Below are positions 61,308 through 64,000 of a DNA stretch of 64,000 bases, one piece after another. A program made the position numbers and the translations under genes. Positions within the stretch are counted from its first letter, which is position 1. Every line of letters begins with the position of its first letter. The notes beneath the pieces were generated by a model. That model searched no databases, was not told the origin of the DNA, and saw only the letters and a program-made list of their open reading frames with translations. Source of the stretch: Arthrobacter silviterrae (GTDB lineage: Bacteria; Actinomycetota; Actinomycetes; Actinomycetales; Micrococcaceae); contig NZ_JAAKZI010000011.1 of assembly GCF_011045165.1 (NCBI RefSeq), positions 1 through 64,000 on the forward strand, given 5' to 3'.

Positions 61308-61490
61308 GCCGAGTGTACATATACGGCGACAGGGCGGGTCCCCGGATCGCCAGAGATGTACTCTCGAATCCCACGGCTCGTCCACGGCACTGACCCGACA
61401 GGCCCACCTTCCGCCGAGTGTACATATACGGCGACAGGGCCGGCCCCTGGATCGCCAGAAATGTACAGTCGAATCCCACAGCTCTTCCAC
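61308..61490. repeat. 105-bp tandem repeat with TGTACA hairpin (F5)
   Basis: GCCGAGTGTACATATACGGC starts at 61308 and again at 61413, exactly 105 bp apart; about 81 bp of each copy are closely similar. Each copy folds on itself: GAGTGTACAT near the left end pairs with ATGTACTCTC (ATGTACAGTC in copy 2) near the right, and GGCGA with TCGCC inside. The family is related to the elements at 43859-44010. Confidence 0.85.
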
Positions 61491-62027
61491 GGCGGTCAGT
61501 TCGCAGCGATGGCGACTTAGACCTGGGCTAAGTCGCCATCCCTGCTGACTCGCGTGGTGGGGGGCCGTCAGAGTGCACAAATTGGGTCCATGACAACCGG
61601 CGGTGCAGCTCCTGCGACCATTCCGGCGCCCAACCCGCAAGAGCTGCACCACCAAACCCCGACACGGCCCCCAACCCGCAGGAGCTGCACCACCGAATCC
61701 ATAATGACGAGGTGGAGGCACTGACCCGGCGGTCAGTTCGCAGCGATGGCGACGTAGACCTGGGCTAAGTCGCCATCCCTGCTGACTCGACGCGCGCGGG
61801 GCCGTCGGGGTGCACAAATTGGGTCCATGACAATCGGTGGTGCAGCTCCTGCGACCATTTCGGCGCCCAACCCGCAGGAGCTGCACCACCAAACCCCGAC
61901 ACAGCCCCCCAACCCGCAAGAGCTGCACCACCAAACCAACAATGGCGAGGTGGAGGCACTGACCCGGCGGTCAGTTCGCAGCGATGGCGACTTAGCCCGG
62001 GTGTAAGTCGCCATCGCTGCTGACTCA
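61491..62027. repeat. 237-bp tandem module, two full copies plus one partial (F6)
   Basis: GGCGGTCAGTTCGCAGCGAT occurs at 61491, 61728 and 61966, so the units are 237 and 238 bp. Each begins with a long palindrome: GATGGCGACTTAG and CTAAGTCGCCATC arms with GTCAG/CTGAC outside. In each full unit a second hairpin follows: GGTGCAGCTCCTGC with two alternative right arms (GCAGGAGCTGCACC or GCAAGAGCTGCACC), each preceded by CCAACCC. Copy 2 keeps the same order with the perfect right arm in the other place. The third copy stops after the first palindrome. No gene is seen in this stretch. Confidence 0.92.
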
Positions 62028-62088
62028 CGTGCCGGGGGCCATCACCGCCACGACCCAGACCCCCGACACGCCGTGCACCGTTACCGTT

Positions 62089-62118
62089 TTGTTATCTGGG
62101 CCTCCCTTCGGGTAACGT
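62089..62118 (+). promoter_or_regulatory. promoter of GH16 lipoprotein gene
   Basis: TTGTTA (62089-62094) and TAACGT (62113-62118) are separated by 18 bases. The start codon is 170 bases further on, so the mRNA would have a long leader in which CTGGGGG (62195-62201) can pair with CCCCCAG (62241-62247). Confidence 0.45.
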
Positions 62119-62288
62119 GTTTATCGGTCTCCCAAGAGCGTCCGGCACAGTCCGGGCACCTGCACTTGCGTCGGCGGCCGCGTTCGCCGAGAGCCTGGGG
62201 GTTCTCCAGTTCGGACGCATTGCTGCCGCACCGAAGCACGCCCCCAGCACGCCGCTACAAGACAGCTGCGTCCCAACCCGGGAGATCC

Positions 62289-63395
62289 ATGCCCTTTAAG
62301 CACATCCCTGCCCACCGCAACGACGCGCCGACAAGCACAAACGCCCGCAAGGCACCAGGCCGCAAAACACTCATGATCCTGACCGTCGGCGCCCTGGCCC
62401 TGACCGGTTGCGGCATCGCCACCACCGCCTCACTGGCAAGCGCCCCCTCCGCCGAGCTCGCCTCGGTACACTCATCAGTGCACAAGTCGACCCACAAGTC
62501 AGACGACCGCACGGAAGGACGGGATCGCACGGAAAAGCACACAGCCAAGCCCACGGCAAAGCCCAGCCCCTCCGCCACGCCGTCGCCCACGCCAAGCACG
62601 ACGCCGCAGCCCACTACCAGCCCCACGGCGGCTCCCAGCCCCTCACCGAGCACAGCGCCGGCTCCGAGCCCCACCTCAAGTCCCAGCCCGAGCACGGCCC
62701 CGATCACCAACCCCATCACCCTGCCTGCCCCTGCACCGTCGGGTGACGGAACCACGGCCGCCGCCAAATTCGGCTGGGGCTCCGTTGTGGCCGGCGACGA
62801 GTTCAACTACACAGGCGCCCCCGACTCCACCAGGTGGAGCGTGTACAACAGCGCCGGCCACGCGGGCAACGGCACGCGCACGCCGTCGGCCTGGTCCGTA
62901 GCCAACGGAGTGGCAACGGTCAAGGGCGACTCAGCCGGGAACACCGGAGGCATGTCGGCCAAGTTTGCCCAGCAAAAGTACGGGCGCTGGGAAACCCGGA
63001 TGCGCACCAACGCCCGGGACCCGCAGTACCACCCCGTGCTGATCCTGTGGCCCAACAACAACACCACGAACAAGTGCGCGGAGATCGACTACGCCGAGGG
63101 CAATGAAGAGACCACGAAGATGAAGTTCTTCCTGCACTACGCGTGTGGCGGCTCCAACTTCCAGACCACCACCGCCACCACGGTTGACACCACCCAGTGG
63201 CACAACTACGCCGTGGAGTGGACCCCCACCTCCATCACCGGCTACATTGACGGCGTCAAGACGTTCACCGACACCGATCCGTCCCACCAGCCCGACAACG
63301 GCATGCACCAGACGCTGCAGCTGGACTGGTTCCCCAGCGGCGCGGCCACGGCCCCGTCGCAGATGCAGGTGGACTGGGTCCGCGTGTACAAGTAG
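62289..63395 (+). CDS. secreted GH16-family glycoside hydrolase lipoprotein
   Basis: A 368-residue exported protein. The signal segment MILTVGALALTGC ends in a lipobox, so Cys at about 41 is lipidated. A linker of about 100 Pro/Thr/Ser/Ala residues, with one basic patch, joins it to a concanavalin-like GH16 domain (about 155-368). The catalytic motif EIDYAE (E-I-D-x-x-E) lies in KCAEIDYAEGNEETTKMKFF; YGRWETRMRTN and the C-terminal QMQVDWVRVYK are typical. It likely trims a beta-glucan-like polymer at the cell surface; the neighbouring glycosyltransferase suggests an exopolysaccharide locus. GGGAG precedes the ATG. Confidence 0.9.
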   Translation: MPFKHIPAHRNDAPTSTNARKAPGRKTLMILTVGALALTGCGIATTASLASAPSAELASVHSSVHKSTHKSDDRTEGRDRTEKHTAKPTAKPSPSATPSPTPSTTPQPTTSPTAAPSPSPSTAPAPSPTSSPSPSTAPITNPITLPAPAPSGDGTTAAAKFGWGSVVAGDEFNYTGAPDSTRWSVYNSAGHAGNGTRTPSAWSVANGVATVKGDSAGNTGGMSAKFAQQKYGRWETRMRTNARDPQYHPVLILWPNNNTTNKCAEIDYAEGNEETTKMKFFLHYACGGSNFQTTTATTVDTTQWHNYAVEWTPTSITGYIDGVKTFTDTDPSHQPDNGMHQTLQLDWFPSGAATAPSQMQVDWVRVYK

Positions 63396-63435
63396 CACCA
63401 CCTGCCACCCACGTAAAACAAGCAAAAAAACAAGT

Positions 63436-63469
63436 AGCGCTGCGGCCAAGTCAAGTAGGCCGCAGCGCT
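63436..63469 (+). terminator. strong hairpin after GH16 gene
   Basis: AGCGCTGCGGCC (63436-63447) and GGCCGCAGCGCT (63458-63469) are perfect 12-bp arms around a 10-base loop, followed by TCTTGCT. It begins 40 bases after the stop. Confidence 0.75.
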
Positions 63470-63700
63470 TCTTGCTGTCCGGCCGCGGCGTAATCTAGGC
63501 CTAGCCGCTGAAGAAAACGCCAGTGAAACAAAGGGAAAACACTGGAAGAACGCTCTTCAGTTCGGTGTCAGCAAGGTCTCTCCAAGGTCTTCGTTTCTTA
63601 ATATCATTGCCGCCGGCCGCCACTGGGATGCAGCCCCCGGCAAGGGACACGCAGCCCCATCCGGGACCGCAGTGTCCTTCCGCTTAACGTGGAGGAAGCA

Positions 63701-64000
63701 ATGACATATTTGGGGCCAACACCAGCCGCCAAAACCGTGCCCAGCCATGGGCACCCGGACCAGGGCCATCAGGACCATGCCAACCAGGACCAGTGGGATG
63801 ATGCCCGCTGGGAGCACAACGAGTGGCGCCAAGACCTGGCCGCCGCCCACACCACCGGACGACATCCATCCGTCAGCCTGGTGATCCCCACCCTCAATGA
63901 GGCCCGCAACCTGCCATGGGTGCTGCGCCGCATCCCGGATTTCGTGGACCAGGTGCTCATTGTGGACGGCCGCTCCGTTGATGACACCATTGAGGTGGCC
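63701..64000 (+). CDS. family 2 glycosyltransferase, N-terminal part
   Basis: The frame runs from ATG 63701, with GGAGG eight bases upstream, to the window edge without a stop (100 residues). The first 55 residues are His/Asp/Gln rich and likely flexible. Then VSLVIPTLNEARNLPWVLRR and FVDQVLIVDGRSVDDTIEVA give the opening GT-A fold of a family 2 glycosyltransferase, including the nucleotide-binding DGRSVDDT. It follows the GH16 gene after a strong terminator, so it has its own promoter; TAATAT near 63600 is a possible -10. The 3' part is outside the window. Confidence 0.88.
   Translation, partial: MTYLGPTPAAKTVPSHGHPDQGHQDHANQDQWDDARWEHNEWRQDLAAAHTTGRHPSVSLVIPTLNEARNLPWVLRRIPDFVDQVLIVDGRSVDDTIEVA

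Noticed and set aside
61260-61934. Minus-strand frames across the tandem palindromes
   Set aside because: The predicted protein is only the translation of the repeats, with Cys/Trp-rich text duplicated in step with the DNA. No other coding sign.
26345-62603. Recurring GCACGACGCCGG motif (26345, 36834, 38800, 43538, 45538, 60358 and near-matches)
   Set aside because: It also appears, on either strand, as ordinary Ala-Gly-Val-Val coding (37812, about 54925). Codon composition may explain much of the excess; a proper background count would be needed before calling it a repeat family.
63681-63693. CGCTTAACGTGGA before the glycosyltransferase as a third F2 copy
   Set aside because: Only about ten bases match one arm and there is no opposite arm; it overlaps a normal ribosome-binding site.

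Overview
The window comes from a high-GC Gram-positive bacterium, most likely an actinobacterium of the Micrococcaceae (Arthrobacter-like). Supporting signs are very strong G/C third-position bias, many GTG starts, several apparently leaderless mRNAs (TANNNT six or seven bases before the start codon), an actinobacterial acyl-CoA carboxylase set (biotin carboxylase/BCCP fusion, beta and epsilon subunits, BirA), an Rv1264-like adenylate cyclase, an LpdA-like quinone reductase and a HemD-regulator fusion beside nirB. Genus assignment is inference. No rRNA, tRNA, CRISPR array or complete IS element was seen.

Layout. 1-3000: edge-truncated hypothetical gene behind an SOS-like site, then an esterase / anti-sigma-like / ECF sigma / small-protein operon on the minus strand. 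3185-6441: lipoprotein, thioredoxin-fold protein, then a retron-type reverse transcriptase preceded by a candidate msr-msd RNA with complementary a1/a2 ends. 6551-11436: adenylate cyclase, PH-domain membrane protein and birA, divergent from the acyl-CoA carboxylase beta and epsilon genes. 11433-24589: FUSC transporter, DUF885 peptidase gene broken by one TAG, SDR/DUF4386/MarR locus, dicarboxylate symporter, YbjQ, TetR plus MMPL exporter, GAF-domain regulator. 24792-28063: aldehyde dehydrogenase, alcohol dehydrogenase and DUF779. 28093-33216: decayed toxin-antitoxin pair, TetR plus MFS exporter with Ig-like tail, Maf, racemase and a regulator fragment. 33321-35108: carboxylase alpha chain. 35454-41021: nitrate uptake and assimilatory nitrate reduction. 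41118-48336: LpdA-like flavoprotein, purine nucleoside phosphorylase, phosphohexomutase, DUF1992 and YihY. 48440-53660: nirD, nirB, siroheme methyltransferase and HemD-like regulator. 53642-61233: LysR/YeiH pair, deoC, small membrane protein, mfd and DUF2505. 62289-64000: secreted GH16 lipoprotein and the start of a family-2 glycosyltransferase, probably the edge of a polysaccharide locus.

How the genes fit together. Two blocks (narK with the nitrate reductase and its flavoprotein; nirBD with cobA and the HemD fusion) together make a nitrate-to-ammonium pathway with its siroheme supply; possible GlnR-type sites precede both. The carboxylase alpha, beta, epsilon and BirA genes supply one biotin-dependent enzyme system. 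The GAF regulator, two dehydrogenases and DUF779 form an alcohol/aldehyde oxidation module. Four regulator loci have a palindrome in the right place (MarR, two TetR, LysR).

Two things stand out. The first is the retron candidate, supported by RT motifs, a 19-bp a1/a2 pairing, internal stem-loops and a promoter placed to start transcription at a1. The second is an unusually rich set of palindromic repeats: at least seven families, including a mirror-symmetric array with an exact 32-bp period, a 237-bp tandem module with stem-loops, and a dispersed repeat that also lies in frame inside the carboxylase epsilon and mfd coding sequences.
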